Below are positions 33,196 to 43,782 of a stretch of 64,000 nucleotides of DNA, piece after piece. The stretch is from Thamnidium elegans. Taxonomy: Eukaryota; Mucoromycota; Mucoromycetes; Mucorales; Mucoraceae. The DNA lies in the NCBI GenBank assembly GCA_025201345.1, contig JAIXMG010000040.1:124001-188000 (forward strand), read 5' to 3'. Both the position numbers and the translations under genes were made by a program. Every line of letters starts with the position of its first letter. Within the stretch, counting starts at the first letter, position 1. The notes beneath the pieces are model-generated. The model was not told the origin of the DNA, made no database searches, and was given only the letters and a program-made list of their open reading frames with translations.

Positions 33196-35017
33196 TTATA
33201 AAAGGTACAAAGTCGTAGGTTTCATATTATTCATCACATTTGACATGTAAGGCTTCAATAAATCATCTTCTGTAGGAAGAGTTGCTTCGATCAGTTTCTA
33301 GAGAGCAAAATATATTAATATTAAAATAAATGAACTCATAAATATAAATCCGATTTACCCTGAATGTGAAGAGAGCTTCTAAAGTAAGAGTCATATGTGT
33401 GAAAGTGTGGGCCATTGTAGGTAACTTTACATTGCCTACTTTTTGATATGTGTATTTACCGTTTTCAAAATCATGTTTGTAAAGGTTGATATTATCACCT
33501 CATGAAAAAATTTGAGCATTAAATTACTATGTTTAGAAAAAGATTGTACTTACCAGCAATTGCGATCCCGAACGAGCTAAACTCCTTTGTACTTTTTGCT
33601 TTTGCCATTCTGCGATGTAAAAGTTTTTTTGTCAGTTCTGCTACTCTAATCTCATCAGCTTCTACTAAAGAAGGGGATCCATTGAATGGTTTAACTTCTA
33701 CCGCAACCAATTCAGTTTCACCGTTCATAATTAAAAAATCAGGTCTTATGATAGCAAATAAACTAGTATCTGTATCTCGATACGCCTGAGAGGCAACATC
33801 ACTATACAATGAAATACTTCAAATTATAAACCAATTACAAAATACATTAAGAAAGAAAATATACCAGCGAATCACCATCTCATGAAATACCAACTCCAAC
33901 AAAGGGAAGACATGTTTTAACTTAAATTCTTCTTCATTGTTTTTGAGTCTGGTAAGGTCGGGCATTTGTTTGATGATGTTGTGATGACTAGCATAATAGT
34001 GAATATATTAATTAAGCGGAAAGGATTTCAACAAATAAAACTATTCTGTAACTCACATTACAAATAAAGGAGATATTAACTTCATTTGGGACATTGATTT
34101 TGGCAACAAGTTAAATTCGCACTTATTGTTACAAGCCTATTGATTCCAAATGTTAATACTTGTATATGCTTCTATAGAAAATTCGAACTTACTCTGGTCC
34201 ACTTCTGTATTATAGATAATTCATCAGCTTCCAAATCACAATAAGCATAACTTTCAGTTTCTTGGAAATTAATACTTGAGATAAGTCTATAGATTATAAC
34301 GTTAGAATTATGATTTATATTATAGACCAATAAAAGTTACAAAATATCTTCAAACCCAAAGAGATTGGCGTCATATTGCTGAACATTTTCATCTTTCAAG
34401 CCATCGGCTTTGGCCTTGGTTAATTCATCGAAACAAAGAATATATCTTTCGTATGGTATTATTTCAGATTCTTGACTATTGTTCACGAATTCCGTGTCTG
34501 TAGAGGTAGAAATAAAAGAGATTTCGGCTATGGAGAAATTAATAAAATATTTATAAACTTTTTGATTGTATTTACCATCATTTATTTCTTTGGGGCCCGC
34601 TGGAACATCTTCCGACAACATTGATTCTAAAGTTCTCTTCCGTGTAGACAAGTATACAGCCTCTTCAAGCAGTGCATTTTCTCTAATTTGATTACGATTA
34701 CATTTTTGCTTGTGTTCTTCCCAGTATTCTCTAAGTTCATCTGAACTTGCCAACTAAATAGACTTATTTAATCACTTAATTTAAGGAAGATATTTGTATA
34801 TAATAACAATAACCTGGTCAACTTTGCTTAGTAGCTCGTCTGCCCAAGGACCGATTCCTTTGGGTCTTACAAGAGGCTTTAAGTCATACAAGTTTTTCTT
34901 TAAAGTTGAGAGGGCTTCTTTTGAGTTACGATAATTAAATGAAGAAAAAAAATCTTTTAAATTGAAGGAGTCTTCTTGGTACTTCTTTTTAATATATGCT
35001 TTTTCGTTCTGTAACAT
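33196..35017 (-). CDS. Lineage-specific family protein with nuclease-like DF...EVKP core (intact copy)
   Basis: About ten exons join in frame on the minus strand, from ATG 35017 to TAA 33196. Readable blocks: FFSSFNYRNSKEALSTLKKN and GIGPWADELL (exon 1, 35017-34814); DELREYWEEHKQKCNRNQI and YLSTRKRTLESML (exon 2, 34753-34576); PYERYILCFDELTKAKAD ending FEDIL; LISSINFQETESYA; CNNKCEFNLLPKSMSQM; HHNIIKQMPDLTRL; the core exon near 33809-33519 with IIRPDFLIM, loop, LVAVEVKPFN, then DEIRVAELTKKLLHRRM and FSSFGIAIAG; NGKYTYQKVGNVKLPTM; and PTTLYLL-stop. P-D followed by E-x-K is the PD-(D/E)XK pattern, so a restriction-endonuclease-like fold is a reasonable hypothesis, not shown. A truncated, TE-interrupted paralogue lies at 22861-25066. 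I remember such proteins as widespread in Mucorales but know no function. Confidence 0.65.
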
Positions 35018-35159
35018 TTTAATAAATGAAATAGAAAGGGGCGTAACAAAGTAACAAGGTTATAAAAATTTTAAATCAATGTGAAGACTGTTATTTCTTT
35101 CTTTTCTAAGTCACAATGTTGAGGGATTTAAGTAACTCGTTATTAGGCGCACTAATAAT

Positions 35160-35347
35160 TACATCTGGAAAGATATTTATATGCTTTTTAATCATCATAA
35201 TATATTTACTTTCTCACGTACTCATACGTAATTTAAAAAAAGAAAAAAAAACTTGTTTTTACCTGTTATTTGTCAGAGGTGCACCAAAAAAAACTACGCC
35301 ATAAATTGGCCCTTGTGGTATAAACAGTAGTATACCAAGAATTACCC
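35160..35347. mobile_element. MITE-1, copy 3 (partial)
   Basis: The right side reads CTTTCTCACGT, AGAGGTGCACC, ATAAATTGGCCCTTGTGGTA and GTATACCAAGAATTACCC, the same order as copies 1 and 2. It sits about 150-330 bp upstream of the start of the intact family gene. Confidence 0.5.
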
Positions 35348-35424
35348 TTTTTGATAACTATACTTTGTAATACATTATTGAATAATCGACTGCATAACTG
35401 TACACGGAAGTTAAAAACGTTTTT

Positions 35425-35510
35425 TTCTCTCGGACCACAGGGTTGTACATAGGGACTATAGAGTCCCCGATCCGAAATAGCCCTATGTACAACCCGGTGG
35501 TCCGAGAGAA
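35425..35510. repeat. Long hairpin palindrome, 30-bp arms, 26-bp loop
   Basis: The left arm 35425-35454 and right arm 35481-35510 pair with one mismatch (the left arm has GGACCACAGGG where the right predicts GGACCACCGGG). Arms include TTGTACATAGGG and CTCTCGG. It is markedly GC-richer than its surroundings. Confidence 0.9.
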
Positions 35511-35986
35511 GACCGAAGGTATACGATATCAAACAGTGAATTACATAAACCTATTCCTTTTTTTCGTTTAATATCTTTTTGTTTATTTTGAATCTTCACT
35601 ATTTAATAGCTCGGATTACTAATATAAATAAAGATTATACTATTACGACCTGTAGATCTAGAAGTACAGCTACGTAGTGTAGCCTTGGATCTTGAGTATA
35701 TCCTGAGTAGACTTGAGTAGCTACAGAGTAAACATCTAGTAACAGTTGTTCAGTAAGAGCATTTTTTATATATAGGCGGCGAAGAGATGGCTCAATATGT
35801 TGATTCACAAGTGGTAATCGTTTTAAAGACTTCAAAATAGCTTTGTTGGTTCTGGCAAGGAGCTCAATTCTGTATCCATTACCATAAGACTGTCAAATAT
35901 CACGTGTTGCAATTGGGGGGATAGAAAAAAGTCTCGAACCATAATTATTAAAAGGATTTACTCTTTTTCTTTTATTAAATAAAACT

Positions 35987-37172
35987 ATGCAAAATACGTT
36001 AAAAACGAGTTGGAAATATAATGCTTTATATATTTTTACTTGGTACTTTTTCTCTACGGTATTGTCAATCTATAACAAGACGCTAATGGGAAAAGACCAT
36101 TACAATTTCAACTTGCCTTTACTTATGAGCGCAGTTCATTCGGGTATACATATGGTTATAAGTCGAGTACTAATAAATTATTATGGGCATAAAGTACAGA
36201 ATTATTCAGTTGTAGAATATGTAATTAAAGTGGTTAGTTGAATTTTTAATACGTACACTTAAAAGAGTACGCAGACTAAATATATATAATTATTATTATT
36301 ATTTTTAAGGTACCTTGCGGTATTGCAGCGGCTGTAGAAATAAGTTGTGCCAATGCATCACTTGTATTGATTACACTTTCATTTTATACAATGATCAAGT
36401 CAAGTACACCAGTTTGGGTTTTAATTTTTTCATTTTTATTTGGATTTGAAAAGCCTTCGTTTAAGTTGATTACGGTTATTTCGTTTATTGTGTTTGGTGT
36501 TTGGTTAACCATTGACGGTGAACCAAAGTTTGATAATAGAGGATTTTTATTGGTTTTAACTGCTGCAATTGCTTCCGGATTAAGATGGAATATGGCTCAG
36601 TATTTAATGAAGTCTGGTAAATCAAACAAAGATAATAGTCCGTTGGCTACCATGTATCACCTGAGTCCAATAATGTTTATCACGATGCTATCACTAAGTT
36701 TAATCATTGAAAAACCATTTCAACAACAAATAGGAACCAATTCCTTTTATTTTGATTCCTTATCAAAAACAGTTACTTCTTTAGCCATCATGTCGTTTGG
36801 GGGTGTTTTGGGTAACGAGTTTTTTTATATATTTGTATATTATTATTGAGAGGTTTTAATGTATCGTCGTGTTTCATATTACAGCTTTTATTATGACCAT
36901 CGCAGAACTTTATTTAATTAAAGGAACTAGTACAGTAACTCTAAGTGTAGCTGGAATTAGTAAAGAAGTGGTTGTGATTGCCTTATCTGTATTAATTTAT
37001 GGTGATGAGCTTACGTCTAAGACGTATATGGGGTAAATATATGTGTATATTGAATCCTTTTTTTTTTTTAGATGCTAATATGATTTATAGATTGGTGATA
37101 TCTATAATTGGAATTATAGGCTACAACTATTACAAGTACATGGCATCTACTACTAAGAAACATACCGAATAG
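35987..37172 (+). CDS. SLC35/TPT-family transporter (SLC35C2/Ymd8-like)
   Basis: Multi-pass membrane protein of the triose-phosphate/nucleotide-sugar transporter group, expected in the Golgi or ER. Four exons (introns at about 36235-36309, 36809-36882 and 37034-37092) give about 330 aa. Diagnostic pieces: YIFTWYFFSTVLSIYNKTLM (TM1), SCANASLVLITLSFYTMIKS followed by STPVWVLIFSFLFGFEKPS (the K-S-S-x-P-x-W signature of the TPT group), GFLLVLTAAIASGLRWNMAQ, and VTLSVAGISKEVVVIALSVL near the end. No signal peptide is apparent before TM1, as usual in the family. The ATG at 35987 directly precedes conserved sequence. The last exon is short and ends HTE-stop after a basic KYMASTTKKH tail. Substrate unknown. 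Confidence 0.85.
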
Positions 37173-37354
37173 AGATTATATTATAGATTTATACTTATAC
37201 TTTAGACAAATAATCCTTTTTTGTGTGCCTGAATAATTGTAATCATTGCAAAATAAAACGCGCGGGGTTTTGACCTGACATGTTACACTGTAGTATTTGA
37301 TCTACTACTTTATTTTTTAAAAAAAAGGAATATTTTTTTTTATACCGTCTTGTT

Positions 37355-37904
37355 TTATAACGCATCACTATCTGATTTTGGACTGGATCCAAGCGCACCT
37401 TTTGCTAATGGAGCTCCATAATATAAAAGAAAGAATACAAATACAAGTATCGAAACATAAAAGCAAAGCTGTCTTTGGTGACGTTTAGATACCATTCGAT
37501 TCATTCTACCAAATGAATTTGAAAGCGTACTTCCTAACCCACTGAATTGATTATGCTAAAAAAAAAATCGATTTTTGTTAGAATCCTTTTTTTTTTGGGT
37601 GGTGTGTAGTGACTAAATACTTTACAGACTCGTCTAAAAGCCTATCTTGATCTGTAACATCTTGATGTATGTCGATGGTAATCTAATAGTAGTTTCATAC
37701 TTTTTTTTTAAAAAAAAAGTACTCTTATTTTATTTATTTTGACTTACATTCTTAATGGCGGAAATCTTTGAACTAAGGTCGTTTAATCTTACATCGTTTT
37801 GTTGTTCAAAGACATAACCATTGTTTTTTGTACTAGAACTAGGTAACTATTTTTTAAAAAATATGCAGAAAGGGGTATTTATTATTTAATATGAAATACC
37901 TCAT
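37355..37904 (-). CDS. Bet1/Sft1-type SNARE (Qc)
   Basis: Small tail-anchored SNARE of ER-Golgi or intra-Golgi transport. It is missed by simple ORF calling because it is split into four exons. From ATG 37904 the first coding piece is only ATGAG, joined to an exon starting after ACCTAG, giving MSSSTKNNGYVFEQQNDVR. The SNARE helix reads VRLNDLSSKISAIKN, ITIDIHQDVTDQDRLLDES, NQFSGLGSTLSNSF, whose layout matches Bet1 (glutamine-layer Q within HQDVTDQ). The tail anchor is FYVSILVFVFFLLYY, followed unusually by a 21-residue luminal extension (APLAKGALGSSPKSDSDAL). Length is about 125 aa, normal for Bet1/Sft1. Whether it is Bet1 or Sft1 cannot be settled by eye. It lies between the SLC35 gene and the RCC1 gene, both close by. 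Confidence 0.8.
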
Positions 37905-38025
37905 TTTTTTTTTTCTTTTATTTTTTTTAAAAAATAACAATAGAGCAAAAAGGGAAAAGAAAGGTAAAACTAAAGAGTTTTGATTAAAGCGACGACTGGC
38001 CAATTAAAAAGTAGATAGTAAAAAA

Positions 38026-39457
38026 TTAAGTGGCTATAACAAATAAGCTTGATTGATCTCCAGCAGAAGCATGAATTATTTGTGGTAATTCGTGGGATAA
38101 AGGAGTAGGAAGAAAAAGAGTTTCTCGATTATGAGCGCCTAATTGACAATGACTAGAGTCTCCAAATCCATAAGTAAAACCTTGGTCGGTTAAGATTAAT
38201 GTGTGGTTGGTTCCACACACTACTTTTATAATATTTCTTTCGCAACGCCATAAGTTTTCAATAGGGTAACCAATGACATAGATCTGATTGGTTTTGGCAA
38301 ATTTCATAGATCCATAATACGTGTTGTTATTGTAAATTGGTATACCTAATTGTCCCATATCACATCGACCAAATACAACGAGTTTGTTGTTTTTTAAAAG
38401 GGCAATTGAATGAGCTTCTCCGGCTGCGATTGATTGGACCCTTACAGATGCGTCGTTAAAGTAAGGTACTAGGGCTGGTACATCCACCATTGGGTCACCT
38501 AATACTCCTTCTCCTTCTTCTTTTTCAACAAGACCACATTGTTGGTACTGGTTTAAGCCCCATGCATATACTTGACCTTTTTGATTAATTGCGAACGAGT
38601 GATTGGTTCCACAAGAAATAGATACAATGTCTTTTAAACATGTAATGGGTTTTGGTAAAAGCCCCTCTTCTTGGTTTTTGGTTGGACGGCCTAATTGACT
38701 TTGGTCTCCACAACCCCATGAGTATACTGTACCTGTATCTGTAAGTGCGAGACAATGGGATGCTCCAGCAGCTATATCAATAATATTTAGTTTGGCTAAA
38801 GAATGGACGATACGAGGGTGCTCTTGCTTTTCTCTGGTAGGTAAGTAACCAATGATAGCGTTTTCTGATGACTATTTTATAAAACAAAATAAGCAGTTAC
38901 AAAGAAAGGGTCTTTTTGCTTTATAAATGAAACAAGTACACGTACAATAAATGTTCCCCAGGTATGTAAAAGCCCCTTGGAAGAAATAGCCATTGAAAAA
39001 GTGTTTCCACAGGCAACTTTTTTGAATTTTGTATACATGAGAGATACATGAGAGATAATAGCTGGTATTATTGGGTCACCAAATCTACCTATAGCACCAA
39101 ACTCATTTTTACCCCAACTCCATATCTACAAAGGTTATCAGTTTAAAGTTTTTTTTTTTTTTTTTTTTTTTTGTGTACGAGTATTTTACCTTTCCGTTAT
39201 TGTCTAGAGCTAATGAATGAAAACTACTAGATGCGGTCTCTTTTATAAGAGTACTGATAAGAGCGGGAATTGGTACAGGGTATGTAATGTCGACTATATT
39301 GCCGGCTCCTAGCTCACCCGCAATCTTTACGTTGCCTAAAGCGTATACATGTCCTGTTACTTTGTTTAAATCAAATGCTATAATAAGAAAAAAATTAGTG
39401 TTGGATATGTTTTGGTAGCTGCTTTTTATAAATTTTACATTTACTTGAAGAGCTCAT
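38026..39457 (-). CDS. RCC1-family protein, probable Ran GEF (Prp20/Srm1-like)
   Basis: Seven-bladed propeller protein, probably the chromatin-bound nucleotide exchange factor for Ran. Four exons start at ATG 39457 with the short leader MSSSTFDLNKVTGHVYALGN. Repeats are evident from recurring G-x-x-H-S/T-x-A-L...WG/FG-x-x-x-x-Q-L-G patterns: SFHSLALDNNGK...IWSWGKNEFGAIG, CGNTFSMAISSKGLLHTWG, AGASHCLALTDTGTVYSWG with CGDQSQLGR, CGTNHSFAINQKGQVYAWG, AGEAHSIALLKNNKLVVFG with MGQLG, CGTNHTLILTDQGFTYGFG, and a closing SAGDQSSLFVIAT. Length about 430 aa, typical for RCC1. The N-terminal basic tail that anchors animal RCC1 to DNA is missing, and the insert after the fifth blade is long. RCC1-repeat proteins with other roles exist, so the RanGEF identity is likely rather than certain. 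Confidence 0.75.
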
Positions 39458-40661
39458 GGATTTATATTGTATAGACAGAAAGTGACGAAAAAGAAAAAAA
39501 AAGATAGATATGTAGAGAAACGACTAAGTTTTTGATGTATTTCGCAGCCTTTTTTTTTTTTTGATAAATAGGATTTATAAGCAATGAAACAATCTTTAGC
39601 AGCTTAAGGTCAAGCACTATTTTACTTGAACTAGAAAAAGAAGTTTTTTTTTTTCTCTTGTACTTTATTGAATAATAATAAAAGTTGATTTGAGCAATTA
39701 TAATAAAAAAACTGATAGGATTGATATTTAAAGTAACTTGCTATAATTTAATATTATCGACCAAAGACACCACCGTAAAAAAATGTTCAACAATAATGTC
39801 TTCCGTAACTCTATAAAATCGATCCAAAATAAAAATATACATTTTTGGAAAACATCATAATTGTCTAATGATGATCAAATTATTCATACACAAGGTCAAG
39901 ACTTGACCGTCAGGGTGATTTCGTTATCTTGTTGAAAGACTTGATAGATGAGGAAGAATTTTTTTTAAAACCTCCCCCCCCCCACGTGTGTGGGTTTGGA
40001 AGGGATATGATAACTTTAGATGCACGCGCGCTACATTGGTAAAATCAACGAGTTTATAACCTTGACTGGAATGCTTTGTAAAGTGACCAAGTTTCAGGGA
40101 GTCTGTCGTCAATTACTTCCAATCACCAACCTCTCCGAGTTGTCTACGAATAACTTCCTGGTTTTTTTTTTACCTAATTGGGATGTTGTGACATCAAATC
40201 CGGAACTGAAGATTCTTTATACGGTTCGTAACGGACGTCTATGCCAGAATACCTAGAATACACAATTACAATCAACCATTTTGGCTTGAAAAAGGTTGAT
40301 TAATTCTAAAAAAAAAAAAAAAAAAGAGAAACAATGGACTGATAGATCCATTTTAATCATGATAAAAAATAAATCTAACTGTTTAATTATTACAACGTAT
40401 TATGCTACAATTCGTTCTATATATACTTGTATGTATACCTTAATAAAAAAGCATCTTTATATTAAAATATATGGAACTTATTTATTTCATATAACAAATT
40501 CCTTTTTGTGCACATCTTTTAAAAGACTTGTACATATCAAAATTTCTCCCTTTGTTTCAGATAAACAACTTCGTGTCGACTTTTAATGCAGAAAAAATTT
40601 AAAATAAAACAGTTTTTTTTTTTAATCTTATTTTTATTCACATTTCGAAAAGTAATCTATA
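39458..40661. other. Spacer, no gene recognised
   Basis: Open frames here (for example 40020-40256) have no conserved features. A C-run and short dyad occur near 39975. The left end is the RCC1 upstream region. Confidence 0.4.
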
Positions 40662-41190
40662 ATGCCGCTTTCAGACATAACAAACAAGGTCCTTAGAAGA
40701 GGAAAAGACATTTCAGATTTTACCAGTGGAGCCATTTGCGGCCTATATTAGCATGTAAAATGAAGTAATACCAATATTAGCAAATAATTGAATATCCCAA
40801 GAACAACAGTTGTATCGATAGTACAAAAGTTTGTAAATGAAGGCCAAACTTCTGCTACACCTCGCCCAGGACGTAAAAAAGAACTACATGAAAGAGAAGA
40901 ACGCCAATTATTTTTTCTAGTCCGAAGAGAACCTTTCAAACCAACCAGTAGCGTTAGTTTGACAACATTGAGGAAAGCTCTTAGAAGAAAAGGTTTTTTT
41001 CTCTTATGAACCTGCTCAGAAACTCTTCCTTAGTTCGAGACATATACACTTGAGAAGAGAATGGGTAAGTGACAAGGTGAATTGGTCGATGGAAGACTGA
41101 AACAAGGTGATCTGATCCGATGACGATTTACTAATACACAGAGTTGTATATATGTAAAAAAAAAAAAAAAAAAAAGTCGTGTAAATATTA
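40662..41190 (+). pseudogene. Tc1/mariner-type transposase remnant
   Basis: The sequence begins MPLSDITNKVLRRGKDISDF, breaks at a TAG, and resumes with the paired-like helix-turn-helix part (IPRTTVVSIVQKFVNEGQ, TSATPRPGRKKEL). After a stop following KGFF, other frames carry remnants of the start of the catalytic domain (REWVSDK, NWSMEDW) and then a poly(A) run at about 41157-41175. Only the N-terminal third or so of a Tc1 transposase is present, with several stops and frameshifts, so it is inactive. It could be related to the autonomous partner of the miniature elements at 5.03, 42.4 and 51.7 kb, which have CAGTAGCG-type ends; no shared termini were found flanking this copy. Confidence 0.8.
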
Positions 41191-41564
41191 AGATCTCCCT
41201 TTTTTTAAACAATGTCGCCAGCATTGGATTATCCTGGAAAAGCTGGTAATGGCTATTATTTTCAAAAATAAAAAAGACTAACAAGTTAAATTTAGAATTG
41301 AAACTGTATGTAGAAAATACAGAAATACCTTATTTCTGTTCATTTGTCAATTCCAACTTGCTAAATATCATATGTTGGTCTGATAGTTTTACAGCTAGCA
41401 AACCGTATGAGCTATAAGTAATTTGGAAAAGTCGCTTTGCGTTAGAGATGAAAAATTGTAAAAAAGAGCATTTAATTAACAAAAGGTATCATACTATTGT
41501 TTCTTAGTTAATATAACAACATACTAGAAACAGTGTTACTAATAAATATATCTTTTACAGTAAA
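41191..41564. other. Spacer, no gene recognised
   Basis: AT-rich sequence between the transposase remnant and the next decayed gene. Nothing coding is apparent. Confidence 0.35.
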
Positions 41565-42434
41565 AATGTTTATTTGAATAAAACTTGGGAATTATTGATA
41601 AATGGACTGAATAATGCGGTATGTTACTGTAGACTTAATGCTTTACAATATCATTGGGACTAATTTTTTTACATTAGAAATTGTCAAGACTTGCCTATGT
41701 GGTTAATGATCTAGAAATAGCTGTAGCTGTTTCTGGCTCTGTAAAAGATGTCAAATCTTCTCCTATTGTTGAGTCTTCTTCTACGGTTGAATATGCTCGT
41801 ACTGCTCAAATTGCGGACGCTTCTCAAACGAGTCGTACTGTTGAATCCGATTATTCGGCTCAATCTACTCGATTATTTAGTGAAAGTTCAGATATAGAAA
41901 TATTTTTACATTCCATTGGGCATCAAAGAGCTGCCGGTGTGGAGATCACGAGCAGCTAAAGAAGACGTTTATCTGATATCAAAACTAGTTCTAATCAAAA
42001 TTTGCAGTTACAGTATATTTCTGCGCAACTTTTTCTCAAAGACGAACTTAGTAGGACTTGCCCTCTCTGAGATAATTAATCTCGTACGTCCCCAAATAAA
42101 GAAGCTATATACTGATATATCTCCAGAACCTCGTGGCTACGAATATGACGGCGGTTTAACTGCAGACGAAATAGCATTACTTGACAGTATTGCTGATAGT
42201 ATTGATATTAATGAAGCGATAACAAAAACCCAAAGAAATAAATGAAAAGAAAGGGGCTCGAGAGAGTACAAAATGTTATCTATGATGGAAAAGGTACTAG
42301 AAGATACAGATCTTTGGCGTGCTGACGAAGACGAACAAGAATTAACTTTTATAGACGAACAGCAAGTCTGCTAGACGTTTTATTTAAAGATACGGGATTT
42401 CTATTACAAAAAATCTATGGAATTGAAAAGAATG
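41565..42434 (+). pseudogene. Decayed gene, unrecognised, exon remnants
   Basis: A short piece NVYLNKTWELLINGLNNA ends at GTATGT; after TTTACATTAG an exon continues with KLSRLAYVVNDLEIAVAVSG and a Ser/Thr-rich stretch to a stop at 41957-41959. A second frame (41916-42245) holds LSEIINLVRPQIKKLYTDI and an acidic LTADEIALLDSIADSIDINE. Further remnants follow in a third frame (LLDVLFKDTGFLLQK). The frames do not join simply. No core motif survives, but layout and neighbouring miniature element are like the other lineage-specific genes here. Confidence 0.35.
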
Positions 42435-42521
42435 TAGTAGCGGCAGAAATTCCTGGGAAATCCACCCTTAAATCGATCCTACCCTTAAAACAGCTCATCC
42501 TTAAATAGAGTCGCTACTGTA
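42435..42521. mobile_element. Miniature element, 87 bp, ends in CTACTGTA (copy 2)
   Basis: Begins TAGTAGCGGCAGAAATTCC and ends TTAAATAGAGTCGCTACTGTA-like; the two ends are imperfect inverted repeats (AGTAGCG). Interior GGGAAATC and ACCCTTAAA are shared with copy 1. Confidence 0.55.
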
Positions 42522-43547
42522 ATTAACACGCGAAAAGTATTATCTGGTCTTGGTGCGGTTGTAGACGTGGCCACCACTCCGGACAACAATGTCAATAATA
42601 ATCTTATTTTTTTTAAGATGAACAAAAAACGAAAGATGCTAGTCCTCCCTTTTTCCTTTACACAATTCTCACTTTAAAAATTTAATTCTTTTGAAGCATT
42701 AGTTGCTCAAGTTTTTTTTTATATTATCCCTATGAAAGAAACATATTTTACTTCAGAATAAACTATATAATAATCTTTTAGCCCCGCTTTAAAAGAACAA
42801 ATTTCTTTCACTAAACTCTTAAATTCGAAGTAGAAACACTGTAAACTACAACTCATCAAAATAAAAAAACACGGAATGAATGTCCGGCTTTTTTTTTCAA
42901 CTGACGTCCATATTGTAAGCGGCTAGTGGTGTATACACAGCTTACAGTCTTGAACAATATTAATTATCGAGATTTAAGAATTTTGACCACATACACAACC
43001 AAATAAAAATAAAATTTTGTGTCAAATACTTTGCGATCAATAAAGTTTATACTTAATACAAAAATAAACAATACTTGGTAACAAGGAGTTAAATGTTGTC
43101 CTCGAGATCCTGTCAAGATTCATTTATAACAACGGTATCGCTGTTTGGAAAACTAGAAGATTGCCGAAAATGTCTATTACATGAACCGAACAAATATTAT
43201 ACAACAAGCAAAAAAAAAAAAAAGGTCTTATTAAACATAACTTTTTAATAAATATATCACTATTCTCCCCTAAACTATGTAATATTATATTTGATAGTTT
43301 GGACGAAATAAAAAAAAATACACCATGAACTTGAATTAAGCTAAGGGCTATACTACGGCGTACAAATTAAATAAAAAGGACATGCCAAGTAGACAGGCTA
43401 GTTGCTTATCAGTCTGTTCCCAATCTGGTTTCCCAGTCGAATCTGGTTACCAGACAAATCGGAATTATAAAATAAAAAGACGCAGCAAAAAAAAAAAAGA
43501 AGGTTATTTTACGTAGGTTTCTCTCATTCTTTTTGTTGCAGTTCGAC
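42522..43547. other. Spacer, no gene recognised
   Basis: No supported gene. The right end is the upstream region of the phosphatase gene, with a poly(A) run at about 43486. Confidence 0.4.
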
Positions 43548-43740
43548 ATGACGAAATCTACTTTTAACAAGCAACCTTCCTTGTTTCCCAAGATGGTCGT
43601 GTTTGATCTTGACTATACATTATGGCCGACATGGTAAATTAAAGGAGGTTTTCTTTTTTGTTCCTGTCAATATATTTACCTATTTTTTTTTTTTTACGTC
43701 AAATTTTTTTTTTTTAGGATTGATTGCACTGGAGGTACAG

Positions 43741-43782
<42 letters not shown>

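Noticed and set aside
40020..40256. 78-codon plus-strand frame
   Set aside because: No homology recognised and no splice or composition evidence supporting a gene.
40788..41009. A working transposase
   Set aside because: The helix-turn-helix part is readable but stops occur both upstream and downstream and the catalytic region is fragmentary.
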